A DNA stretch of 64,000 nt from Plasmopara viticola (Eukaryota > Oomycota > Peronosporomycetes > Peronosporales > Peronosporaceae), in contig MBPM02000053.1 in assembly GCA_001695595.3 (NCBI GenBank), forward strand, positions 248,001 through 312,000. Reading direction: 5' to 3'. Below are positions 1 to 10,481 of the stretch, piece by piece; the stretch's first letter is position 1, and each line of letters starts with the position of its first letter. The translations under genes were made by a program, and so were the position numbers. The notes beneath the pieces are model-generated. The model was not told the origin of the DNA. It did not search any database and worked only from the letters and a program-made list of their open reading frames with translations.

Positions 1-1464
1 GCACTTGCCGGCGTGGCTTCATACACCAAAGTGTTGTCCCTGTATTGCTTTTTTGATAAAACAAGGTTCAGAACTTGCGCGGACGTACCTGGGACGAAAA
101 AGTAAACACACTCTACTCGCGAGCTGCCGGCGATTCGGCTGTCTCATTAAATTTCGCCACTCATCAGGCTGGTTATTTAAGCCCGCAGGTCAATGAGATA
201 CGAGCGGCTTGTTAGGTCAAAAATCAAGTGCAATGGTACCACATATTGTCAAATAAATTTCTGCGTAAAAGTTTGTGAAGGGATTAAAGTGTCCAAAAAT
301 TGATCACGACGCAACACGGATCTTAAGACTTTGCACAGTACCAATTTGCGTCCATGCTCATTTGATCACGCAGCAGTGTGTTGCCATAGCCGCTCTAGTT
401 ATTACGAATGATTAGCACGAGCGAATTGTCAGCATCGCCAAGTGCAATCGCAGTAGGAGTCGAGTACCCTTGTTGTATTTCAATTTGCCAAATTATTGCG
501 GACCCCTCGTTTTCCATCAAAAATAGTCATCCATCGCAACGTAGACTATACCAGGTAAAGCTAGCACCTAGTGATTGTCGACTGATTGGCTCCACCAATT
601 CTGTACCAATTTGCCAGCGTCTCCTTCATGCAAAAGGTAAAATATCCTTGCACCGTCTTGTCTGCACCTTGTTGCCTTCTACCCCTGATTTCGGTTAAAG
701 CTGTTTAAATGTAAGCGTAAAAGTTCAATTTCGTATTAACGACAGGGTTTTGCACATCGAAGCTCTCAATTGCAGATAATGTCTAGGACCATACAAAAAA
801 GAAATTATGGAACAAGCTTTTTCAATCTTGCAGTTTTACGAAGTTGCATGATGCAATCGATGGCACAAACAAATGCACGACATATTTTTACCTCGGCTTT
901 CTTACAGTTGCACCCGAAGTTCATATTACACGAAGTTTTGCCAAACAAGCAAGCTGAGACCGTCCTTAATGTCTGCAGTTTCCTTCCGAACGAGAGAAAT
1001 TAATCAGACGCGAAAAAGTCTCATTAAATACTCTCGTTTGGAAGGAAACTGCAGACATTATCAAAGTCGGTAAGAGAACCAATGCTGGTTTTCAATTATT
1101 GGATTATTGTCGAAGTCGTTCCTGGTGTGCACCACATTTTCTTTGATTTCGATATTTACTAATCGAGTTTGCTAATTGTTCAAGTTATATGGCGTTGGGG
1201 ACCTGCGCTTTCAAATCGACCCATTTTGTAACACATCACAACTGCAATGCAAGCTCATACCGTCTTTGTTGAGTGCCCGGATTGCCTTTACGTGCATTAT
1301 TGCGAGCAAAAATTGACTATACACTTTCGTTTTTTTCGACATCGTTACCTCGATGTACCATGTTTATAGTCTTTGATTTGTGTCTCAGCTACTTATTTGC
1401 GCCACTCAAAAATCAACATTGATGTAAAAAGTAAAGAAGATGTCGCTTGTCACATTCCTTGATT
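1..1464. other. Gene-free stretch
   Basis: I recognise no gene here. The longest open frame with an ATG runs 408-698 on the plus strand (96 codons) and resembles no family I know. The notable content is a long foldback hairpin at 968-1059, listed separately. The stretch ends at the 3' end of the PRP38-family gene on the minus strand. Confidence 0.5.
968..1059. repeat. 92-nt foldback hairpin
   Basis: Arms at 968-996 and 1031-1059 are reverse complements over 29 positions with one mismatch (C against T, which can still wobble-pair in RNA). The intervening 34 nt pair further: TTAAT and AGAC on the left match GTCT and ATTAA on the right, leaving one C-C mismatch, a 3x3 internal loop and an 8-nt terminal loop. 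The whole thus folds into one stem. It lies in no recognised gene. It could be a small-RNA precursor, a foldback element or a solo MITE; the sequence does not decide between these. Confidence 0.8.
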
Positions 1465-3567
1465 TCATTCATTGTGCGCTTTCGAGGATGCATCACCGTA
1501 CATTTCTCGCAGCGATTTGAGCCGCTTCTCAGCCTTCCGGGCTTCTTCCGAAGACGGCGAACTACTACGGTGTCGCTCGTCGCCCTTTGACATGCCCGGC
1601 TGCACTACAACCACCTCGTCTCGCTTCACTGGACTTCGGGATCGTTTTCTTGTAGTCCAACGATCCAACTTGAGTGATAGTGAACCCTTGTAGCTAGCGG
1701 GTCGCGAGGCATAGTCACGTCCGACAGCCTCAGCCTTACGCCGTTCCCGCTCGCGCACTTGTTGCAGCAAATCTTCAGTAATATCACTGTCCCATTCAAA
1801 GCAAATACATTCGTAATTAGAAGTCATAATGTGGATCTCATAGAAACACGAGATCCACATACCCAGGCTTGTTCTGGACGTGACTACGACTGCGGCTTCG
1901 GCTACGATCGCGTCTGCTGCGATCACGCAAAGAAGATCGCGACCTGGTGCGAGATCGACGTCGTGCTTGCGATCGCGAGCGGTCTCGATGACGTTGTCGA
2001 TCTTTGTCGCGTCGGCTGGTTCCACTTTGATCTCGGCGGCGGTCTCGGTCTCGATCGCGGCCTTTGTCACGTCCCCTTGAGCGTGAGCATGATCGTTTAG
2101 CGGAGCGGGAACGAGCGGGTGAGCGGCCACGGTATTGCTTGTCCTGGTCGACTTCAATGTCTCCAAGACTTACTTTCTCTGTATTTCCATACGCTGGAAA
2201 CGAGACCTATAAAGAGTAAGCAAGCAGCTCGTAACCACACAAATCGAAATACAAGCAGTTGCACTGCGTAATGCTTAACTTACCCAAAAGGTGTTGCCTT
2301 CTTCAACTGAATCAATAACCGCATCGTACATCTAGCGACAGCATCACAGTTTTGCAGTCAGTGTCTTCCTCTACTTAAGCATACAATACACCTTAATCAA
2401 TTCGTCATCTCACTGCAGGCTCGTTCTCCTCATCTGCGTATAGTGCGCGGACTTTTGTGCCAGGTTTGAGACGACCGACGACTGCCAAGTTCTCTTGCGC
2501 ACGCTCTTTCTTGCGAGACAACAGCAAAAGCTACGAGTAGCAGTCAACACCTCGTTAGTATGCAATCCTTTGCCCGATGGATAAACACAAGCATTGCTGC
2601 ATGAACCCTTCCCACCGAACATGGCACGTCTCCAGCCAACCAATCCACTGTGCTCCAAGCCTTCATGTACATCGAGAACGACGTACCTTCACTTTAATCC
2701 CGTCTTCAATCTTCTTTGGAATGCGTGGCAAGATCGTGCCAAAGTAATTGTTTTCTTCCAACAAGCTAATCAGCCACTCTCCAATCGTTCTACAGGGCAG
2801 GCAATCCATATCAAAGCCCAAACAAATTCATCAACCCACGTCTTTCACTCACGTCTTGATACATGGATTCGCCGATGCATTAAATTCTTCGGCATCCTCC
2901 AAATAGGGCTCAAACCATGTCCACAGCTCCTCCGGATCGCAGGTAAAGCGAAGGTAGAGGAAGCCCACGACGCGAATATAAGGTGAGTCCTGCACGCAAC
3001 ACCTTGCATCAATCCCTTGTTCTTCCTACAGCGTGCTCTCGCTCGTTCTCACCTTATGCCGCAACAGCCCTTGCATTTGCTTCCGCGTGAGACGCATGAG
3101 ACAGAATTTATGCAGCAGACAAAAGCAACTTGACGGGATACGTGCGGTGCCGGGCGACCACGGTTCTAATCAGTCACACGACAAGCACATGAGCAGCTGG
3201 TTCGTCTCGGGGTAAATGAAGCCTCTCTCTCGTATACCAGCATGATCGACGCGGTAGTAAATCTCGTCCACGACCTCGTGGTACGTTTTAAACTTGTACA
3301 GTTCGTGGAAATACGCGGATTGAAGAATGTTCTGGTGAAGCAGCGTGTTGAGATTGTACGTCGTGTCATTGCCGTAGCTGTAGGATAGGAGAGGCAAGAA
3401 AGTTTAGATGAGGTCGAGTGAGTAGGGTCTAGACACAAGACGAGGGTGTACATTTGAAGCTCGTCTTGCTTCACACGACGCTCTGTTTGCTCGGGCGGTT
3501 CCTCGGGCACGCTCTGGCCCCGGAGCGACTTTTGCAGCGCGTGTCGGGTGAGCGCGGAGCGGGACAT
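1465..3567 (-). CDS. PRP38B: PRP38-family pre-mRNA splicing factor with Tudor-like segment and RS tail
   Basis: Nine exons on the minus strand: 3567-3452, 3377-3238, 3165-3053, 2989-2853, 2789-2687, 2530-2414, 2331-2284, 2206-1863 and 1786-1465, joined at GT-AG sites in consistent phase to give 479 aa. The PRP38 core starts near residue 38 with YGNDTTYNLNTLL and TYHEVVDEIYYRVDHAEPW, then RIPSSCFCLLHKF, SPYIRVVGFLYLR and LPRIPKKI, closest to metazoan PRP38B. PRP38 proteins act in activation of the spliceosomal B complex. Next comes a Tudor/SMN-like segment (VRALYADEENEP, YDAVIDSVEEGNTFW, FPAYGNTEKV), then an Arg/Ser/Asp-rich RS domain and a basic tail. The ATG at 3567 is the first in frame. 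Introns 1-4, 6, 7 and 8 are 63-82 bp and intron 5 is 156 bp, which is many for an oomycete gene. A hairpin covers the donor of intron 8. Confidence 0.85.
1829..1862 (-). promoter_or_regulatory. Hairpin over the donor site of PRP38 intron 8
   Basis: Perfect 11-bp inverted arms at 1829-1839 and 1850-1860 with a 10-nt loop. Read on the minus strand, the intron begins GTATGTGG at 1862 and the first arm starts at its third base, so donor positions +3 to +6 lie inside the stem. Retention of the intron would end the protein within the loop at a TGA, just after the RS domain. A role in regulated splicing is inference. Confidence 0.55.
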
Positions 3568-6500
3568 CGAGTGCGGTGTGGTGTGGGCTACATTAATTCG
3601 CGTCAGAAAAAACAGTTAGTAAAAGATTTTTAAAAATAGTAAATTATCGAGATGTACGTGGTAGCCGGCTAGCGGCGACAGAATCGCAAGCAGAAGTAAA
3701 CCATCAGATCAAGGAATCAAAATAAGCCTATTAAGCCATCTTTAGAACATAAGCGTCAATGGACTTGAGAGTTTACAGTCTAGCGATGTGAGAAAGGATG
3801 TTGTGTTTCGAATAAACCCATTTGTGGAGGCACTGGTTTTACCTTTCCATAGAGGCGCTATAATGAAGTGCGGTATCACTAAAGGTACAGCGCGAGTAAA
3901 GCTATTGGTCATTGTTGTTTGTTCAAGGCACTAAAAAATCATGAACAAGCGGTGCTCTTTGAGTACCTTGCATCATAAAAATAGGCCTAAAAAATTGCTT
4001 TAGCGGCCTTGATGGGTATCCAGAACCGACCGATCTCCTTCGAACCAGCTATGGTCAAATATTGGTCGGAGTATGTCCGAAACAACTGTGTGACTAGACA
4101 TTAAAGTGGGACGTTTGGTAGCCCTTGTTGTACTTTTGAAACGCCTATAGGCGTATTAGTCATTGTAAGGATAATAGCTAATTTACACTGACATTTTGTA
4201 AAAGCGCCTAGCCAATCTTAGCGCACTATATGGCAAGCACCCGGGCATGTTGTAAAGCAACGCGTCATTCCTTGCAATGGAGGTGTAACTTTCTGTAAGC
4301 ATGTACTAATACCTAAATTCCGCTCATTTTTTTATCACAGAAATAGTGACGAGATTTCGGCCCCCGCAACATGCTCTAATTTTTATTTAGGCGAAAATCG
4401 ATCGATGAGTTCACATTGCTCTCGTAGTCATTGTCTGATGACACGAAGCTTCGTGCTTACCACAAAAATTAAAGTTGTGCCTCAATTTACTTGATGGTGG
4501 CTAAGAATATAACGGATTCTTAGGAGCTTTCAGGATCTCCAAGCTCAGGTACAACGTACGCTTCTTATGATGAAATATATGTTCGGCTAAATTGGAGATC
4601 GTATTCATATTTCTAGATTAATCGAAGGGATGGGTAGTATGAGTGATCAATTACCTTAATTGATGACTCAGCAGTTCTGTCTACGTTTATACGTACCGCT
4701 TCTAAAAATCAAAGGCTCTTGCGAGAAAGCAGATTGAAAATTTGTATACCTGTGAAGAGTACACTTATTCGCGATTATATTAGAGGTCACGATCAATACA
4801 ATTGTGCAAGGAAGTTGTGGCTCTATTGCGTCTGTGCACGTCTAAGAAAATTGCCAGGAAAAGTTGGTGATCGTACTGCTCAGCGTTTAATACTCACCTT
4901 GGAAAATCGTTTTGGCGGAAAAAAATGAGCTAATCTTTTATCGAGATGAGGGGAGATTAAGCGTTGTTGGTTCAGTGGGGGCGCGTTGACATTTGCACGC
5001 ACAATAGATGGCACTCCAAGAACTGCATGTCGCGACAAGTCTCTACCAACAGATAATCTTATTGAGCCGACGGCCAAGTAAGTTCAAGATCGCGAGGATG
5101 AGCGACTAGGTACGACGCACACGATAATTTTTAATCAATATGCCTCATCTCCTTCTTGCGAGGTTGTTTCCACTAAAACCCAATTAATCTTTATGGTGTG
5201 GCTGTGATAAATGACGATAGCTATGAAGTCAAGTGGGATTTTCTTGCAAAATTTAAGGCCTTATGACACACTGCGTTCCGGACTGCCGCCTAACAAATCG
5301 GGTACTCCGACACTCTTGGAACTGGTTGATATGTGCGCTTGACAAGGCTGGTGAAAGTGGTCTTGTGACGCGGTGCTTGCTAGGCTTGAAGGCTTGGCTT
5401 ACCGTGATCAAAAAGGAGAAACTTATCCGTGTAGATCTTTTTTGGCGGCGCACCAGATCGTAACCGATCGGATCGGTTGTTTTGACCTTTTTGACTGCGT
5501 ATTTTATACATGCATAACTGCTTCTTATAGCAGGTCGAGTTGATCAGAAGCGATCACAGTGCCCGGCTAACCTTTACCTCAGGCCAGTGTTACTATTGAG
5601 TACGTACCATACGGTGATTTCGTGAAAAATATAATATTACTTGCCGCATAGTCATCGGCTGCCTGTGTAAGGCAAAAAGATTCGGCTCTTGGAGACGAAC
5701 AGTGTTTTCCTGCGTTGTGTACGGTTTCAGAGTGAGCCAAAAGACCTACTGCAAAAGGTGCACCACATGTCATTCGCGTAGTCCAGCAAAAATATGTTTT
5801 CCTCTTAAACCGGCTGATCAAAAATTTAGGTGTAAAATGCGGCTAATCTAGTACATTGATCAATCGAATGTTGGTGCAGAGCTGGTCAGATCCGGCGTGG
5901 CCGATTGGATTCAGCGGTTGTCCCAAAAATTGAAGTGAATCAAATCACCGATCTCACTCTGATAAAAAGATCACTTCAATGATTTCTTTGGTCAGATCAA
6001 AGCAGATCATGGGCCTAGTACATACCAAGCAGATCAGGTCATTTTTACCAAAACGCGACTATATATTTATTGCATATTGTTCGACAGGTCGATCCAAATA
6101 CATCGGGTCAGCAAATAACCCACTCTGATGTTCTATAAATTGAACAGAATACAGGATCAGCGACTCGATTTTGATGACATTTTGCGCTTTTGATACAGGC
6201 AAGACATACTGATTTGGATGTTTGTCAAACCTTTGCGCCAAGGCATTAAGTAAAACAAAATGTTAAATTGTTCGAGACCTTCTAAGTAATAACACTATAC
6301 ACGTGATCAATCAGGTCATCTGCGAATTTCTGCATTTTGCTTGCCTTCGCTTTCCCTGGTAGTACATCGCAGACACAATTGGCAGACTCAGGCGTTTAGC
6401 AATCGTGTTTCACACAATCGTCGTGTCACCTGGTTTCAGCACCCGCCCGGACAAGGTCGCCTAGAACAAAAGATTAGCTTTTTTAGTACCTATTTGAGCG

Positions 6501-7969
6501 CCTCTTCACTCAATACCGACCGAACACAACTTTATGGTTACGCCGATAAACTAGTCGCCAAGTCAGAAGACTTCCCAAAATTGGTCGTTTTTTTCTTCTA
6601 TTCTAGCTTTATTCTGTTGCATTCAAGTGTCGATCCAAATGGCCCTCTTGATTATGTAACTTGATTGGTAATTTTGCTGCCTGATTTAAACGTCGATCCT
6701 AACATGCGAGACATACATTGCATCATTCTTGTAACCCGCACCCAACCTGCACGTCATTTCTCGCTCATTTTTTTGCAAAACTAGCTAACTAAAAATCTTC
6801 ATTTTACGAGATTGCATAGCCTGCAAGTCCGTGTCCTTAATTTAAAATTCTGCTGTTTGGATGCAGCGCTTTGCGTCAGCTTAGTAAAATTCTTTAAATG
6901 AATCGAATATTGCGCTACAAGCGGCCGTTTCTCGGTCGAAGGCCGAATCGCACATCAGCAATCTAATCGTCTTCGCGCTCATCTTTTTCTAACTTTCGTA
7001 CTTGGCTGCTACCTGACATAAAAATTTCCTGATCATCTTTGCCGACTGTAAGTGTAGCAGCCACGAATTATAAGTTGACCTTCACCACCTCAAGCTTCGA
7101 CACATAAATGATCGGAAATAGCTTATTATCTATCCTTGCGAGATCAAGTTAGGCCAAATCCTGATATTTTATGATAATGGTTTATGCCGCACATACATTA
7201 GGTTTCGCTTATAGTCCTCCCTCACGCGAACCAACTTTAGCCAAACTCAATCATCCGCTTTGATACTGTTGGGCCTTGAGACTTCATTTTGTTGATTTGC
7301 CTGGCCTTCGATTGATTGTTGAAATGTAAAGTCAATCGAATCACGAGCGTACAGATTATGCCTTCAAAATGGGACCGTCACCGTCGTGAATCACAATCTT
7401 GCTACCAGCCAAATAACGTCACTTCAAAAATATTGTGGGCGATACATTTATGTACCAACTGCTTCGCACACTCGACCTAATCGCGCTACGTACATATATA
7501 ATATACCTTTTTGACTCTTTAGTTAGAGCTCGCACTTCTCGCTTGACTAATTTGTTGATTGAAATCATAACGTTATCGTAGCGCAGTGTGTCTACCCCAG
7601 AATACGGCTAAAGCTCAAAAGAAATCCGACATGTGACCGGGCTCGTAATAATGTTAAAAGTCTCCATTGCTCGACTCAGAAAAGCAAGCATTCAACGTAA
7701 TTGTTGAGGCGGTACTCGTTGTGGCTACTCAATGCCCTATAAGAAGATCAATCCGCTTAAAACGCTCTGCTTTGCACTCGGAGATCGAAACAAAGATAGA
7801 ATATGGCTTATCATAATGTGCTGAAAATGACTCCTACAATTTAAACACGCCACGTCATTGCCGCACACGATTGAACGCTTCTGTTTACAAAAATGCAAAG
7901 AGGTAGAATTGACCGTGATACTCTGTCTCGCTCGTGATTAGATCGAGCAAGTACCCGAACTCTGCTCTT

Positions 7970-8203
7970 ATGTCCTATGCGCGAGCTGATCTATTGAGAC
8001 TCGTGCTAACGATATTTGCTGCCTGGTGTGCTGTAAACCTTCAGACGACTGACTCTCCGACAAAAACCACATGTTCTTGCAGGGTCATAGCCATCGGGAT
8101 CATCCTTAGAAATTTCGTTTCGCTTCTGTGCTCCTTTCAATATTCAACACCCATGGGGACAGGAAAGAAGCCCAGCTTCAAGTCGGCCCTACAAACCAGG
8201 TGA
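7970..8203 (+). CDS. Possible small secreted protein (unrecognised)
   Basis: A 77-codon ORF from an ATG. Residues 1-24 read as a polar start followed by a hydrophobic run (LLRLVLTIFAAWCAVNL), a plausible signal peptide. The rest holds three Cys residues and a second hydrophobic stretch (VIAIGIILRNFVSLLC), and shows no RxLR or other effector motif. I do not recognise it. It sits alone in gene-poor DNA and may be a chance frame or a truncated effector. Confidence 0.2.
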   Translation: MSYARADLLRLVLTIFAAWCAVNLQTTDSPTKTTCSCRVIAIGIILRNFVSLLCSFQYSTPMGTGKKPSFKSALQTR

Positions 8204-8828
8204 TCAAATCAACAATGCTTAGATCGGGTGTCGTGTCAGTATAGTAAGACACTCATCTAAGATCTACAGAATCGTGTTGTAGTTAAAGATACCGACACAA
8301 ATGTTCCCTCGTGACATTCGCTTATAAAAGAGGCTAGATTCTAGGCTTCACGTCGCAAATTTTGTCGTCATCTTACAGAAACTATTGCAATCGCAGCCCA
8401 TGAGGCAGGGTGTAAATTTGTTTAATGGCAATTTTTTAGCAAGAATAATTGATCCTTATTCTCTTCATCATTTCCGTCATCACCTCGAGTGTCGAAGTCG
8501 GGCTCAAAAGCATATCTATAGCTTTCCTCATCACCACAGCCAAGGCCATCAAACAAAAGTTGACCTAAGTTACTATGTCGTACTTTGCTTTCAATGCCTC
8601 CTCCTTTGTTTTAAAAGTAGCATTGTATAATGAGACGAAAAGTTAGCACCTATTTGACCACGTAAAGATCGACTAGAAAAATCAACGTCGGTAATTACGC
8701 AACGCAGTACTACTATGTCAAAAGTAATACATTATTTTGATGTTCGCCCGACGGACGTATTGCGACCAACACGTGGTTAACATTGTGACAGCATTGCATC
8801 ACATGTGCGCCAACCACTTGACCATGGC

Positions 8829-8846
8829 CCTCACTCGATAATTTGA
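8829..8846 (+). promoter_or_regulatory. Inr/FPR-like core promoter of the hydrolase gene
   Basis: TCACTC followed by ATAATTT resembles the oomycete initiator plus flanking promoter region. It lies 8-25 bp upstream of the ATG, so transcripts would have an extremely short leader. Weak match, judged by eye. Confidence 0.3.
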
Positions 8847-8853
8847 CGTCGCG

Positions 8854-10206
8854 ATGGTAAACGTCGCCATCATTTCGTCCACCATGAGGCTACGCCACAC
8901 GTTCCTTTCAATGCTCGTCCGTCTTTGGGCAGACGCCAAGCGTCGCAAAAAAACCGTTTTTTGGGTCTTTGGAGGTACCAGTTGGGCAATTGTACTATTA
9001 GGCATCCTCGAAGCGTCCCGAAGCTTTTGTCGCACTCCCGTCGAATCAGCGCAACTAGTCGCAGGTATCTGTTGGGCTCTCTTTCGGACAACAGTTCAAT
9101 TCGTTGCACGAGGTTGCAAGCCCCGATTTGCGAAATGGACTTTGCGCTACGAGTTGCTCCATGGCCTCATGCGCTCAGCTGCCGATCGGTTTGGTGACCG
9201 TATCGTGGACGTGCACCACGCACAGAAGATTCGTCTCCACACGTGCCTCATTGGCACGTTTTTGGGCTGGTTTGCGCGCAGGCAACACGGTTTGAAACTC
9301 GAGAGCGTACGACTCAATGGCCTGGAGCATCTTTGGCTTAAATCGTCGACGGCGTTGAAGGCTCCGACGGAAAAGAAACGACTGGTCGTCCTCTTTTATC
9401 ACGGAGGAGGGTATGCAGTGCTAAGTCCGCGCATGTACATTGCCTTCTGTAGTGCATTTGCGGGTGCCATCAAGCACGAGCTGGCTCTGGAGACGGTCGA
9501 CGTGGACGTGTTTTTGGCAAACTATCGAAAAGTACCCGAGCACCGGTTTCCTGTGCCAGCCGAAGATGCGGTGCGTATGTATGAGTATTTGTTGCAGCAT
9601 GAGAAGCTCGAGCCATCCCAGATTATCGTAGCAGGCGATAGTGCGGGCGGCGGGCTTGTCATGTCGACTTTGCTCCGCGTTCGCGATGGGGTGTCGAGCT
9701 GGAAAGCAAAGCTGCCACTCCCACTTGCCGCGATTCTCATGTGTCCACTGGCAGATTTGACGTGGACGGAAAAGGAAATTGCGCATCAACACTGTGTGTT
9801 GCCGCTTAACATGATGGCGGCAAGTGTGTTGACGTACCATCCGACCCACAACGACCCGAGCACGTGGGCGGATGCGTCGCCAGTGCATTGTGATTTGCAA
9901 GGCCTGCCTCCCGTCTTTTTGCAAGCGGCCACTTTTGACACTTTGTATCATCATTCCGTGCGACTTGAAGCAAAAGCCATAGCGGATGGAGTGGTGAATT
10001 GGGAGGTCGATGTGCATGAAGGCGTCCCGCATGTGTTTATGGTCATTCCAGGCTATGTCTTGCCATACGCTCACGTTGGCATTAAAAAAATGGCTGTATT
10101 TGCCGCCAAACACTTTAGAAAGGCAATGAAGCCCACGGAAGGTGACTGTGATACGAAGACTGCAGTGGCAGTCGATCATGTAGCTGCTGGCGTGGTAGCA
10201 GCGTAA
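8854..10206 (+). CDS. Alpha/beta hydrolase of the HSL / steryl-acetyl-hydrolase type
   Basis: Single-exon 450-aa enzyme. The oxyanion-hole motif HGGG is at residues 183-186, and the nucleophile elbow GDSAGG at 261-266 gives Ser263. The likely acid is Asp362 (AATFDTLYHHS) and the likely base His393 (HEGVPHVF). This order and spacing fit the hormone-sensitive-lipase family, whose members hydrolyse short acyl esters such as acetylated sterols or xenobiotics. A hydrophobic stretch near residues 35-52 (VFWVFGGTSWAIVLLGIL) suggests one membrane anchor, so the catalytic part probably sits on a membrane face. The ATG at 8854 is preceded by CCCTCACTCGATAATTTG at 8829-8846, which resembles an oomycete Inr/FPR element; this would leave a very short 5' leader. 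It converges with the enolase gene. The exact substrate cannot be told. Confidence 0.85.
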   Translation: MVNVAIISSTMRLRHTFLSMLVRLWADAKRRKKTVFWVFGGTSWAIVLLGILEASRSFCRTPVESAQLVAGICWALFRTTVQFVARGCKPRFAKWTLRYELLHGLMRSAADRFGDRIVDVHHAQKIRLHTCLIGTFLGWFARRQHGLKLESVRLNGLEHLWLKSSTALKAPTEKKRLVVLFYHGGGYAVLSPRMYIAFCSAFAGAIKHELALETVDVDVFLANYRKVPEHRFPVPAEDAVRMYEYLLQHEKLEPSQIIVAGDSAGGGLVMSTLLRVRDGVSSWKAKLPLPLAAILMCPLADLTWTEKEIAHQHCVLPLNMMAASVLTYHPTHNDPSTWADASPVHCDLQGLPPVFLQAATFDTLYHHSVRLEAKAIADGVVNWEVDVHEGVPHVFMVIPGYVLPYAHVGIKKMAVFAAKHFRKAMKPTEGDCDTKTAVAVDHVAAGVVAA

Positions 10207-10481
10207 TTAACGTCGCAACCGGGACGTTAAAACTGTGATTTTGTTCTAACCTTAGCTAATTGTTATCTAAACACACAGTTTTATGGTATGCTTTATCGCT
10301 AATTAAGGGTGATGACCTTAAATTGAAGCTTCCAGTAATCAGGGACCACATCGCCAGCAATAGTATTGTGTATTGTTATCAATTGCAATTCTAATATATT
10401 GACTTGCAAGAGATACAGAGGTAACGACTATGGCCGAATGCACGTCAGTTCTGTTCACACCAGACTTCACCTTTCCGCGCC

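Larger units (their letters stand above)
3568..8853. other. 5.3-kb gene-poor region
   Basis: I see no conserved gene. The stretch is AT-rich with many short frames that match nothing known to me. It holds one small ORF with a signal-peptide-like start (7970-8203, listed separately). A 9-bp inverted repeat (TTGAAGTGA/TCACTTCAA) lies around 5931-5980. Decayed mobile DNA is likely, but I could not place it in a family. Confidence 0.4.

Noticed and set aside
1465..2166. 233-codon minus-strand ORF as its own gene
   Set aside because: It opens with TTG, and its first half is the wrong frame of the PRP38 RS domain; its second half is the true last exon read through intron 8.
4141..4154. 14-bp perfect palindrome ACGCCTATAGGCGT
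   Set aside because: Such palindromes are expected by chance in 64 kb, and nothing around it suggests a function.
9421..10179. 252-codon ORF on the minus strand
   Set aside because: Antisense shadow of the hydrolase gene, with no family similarity.
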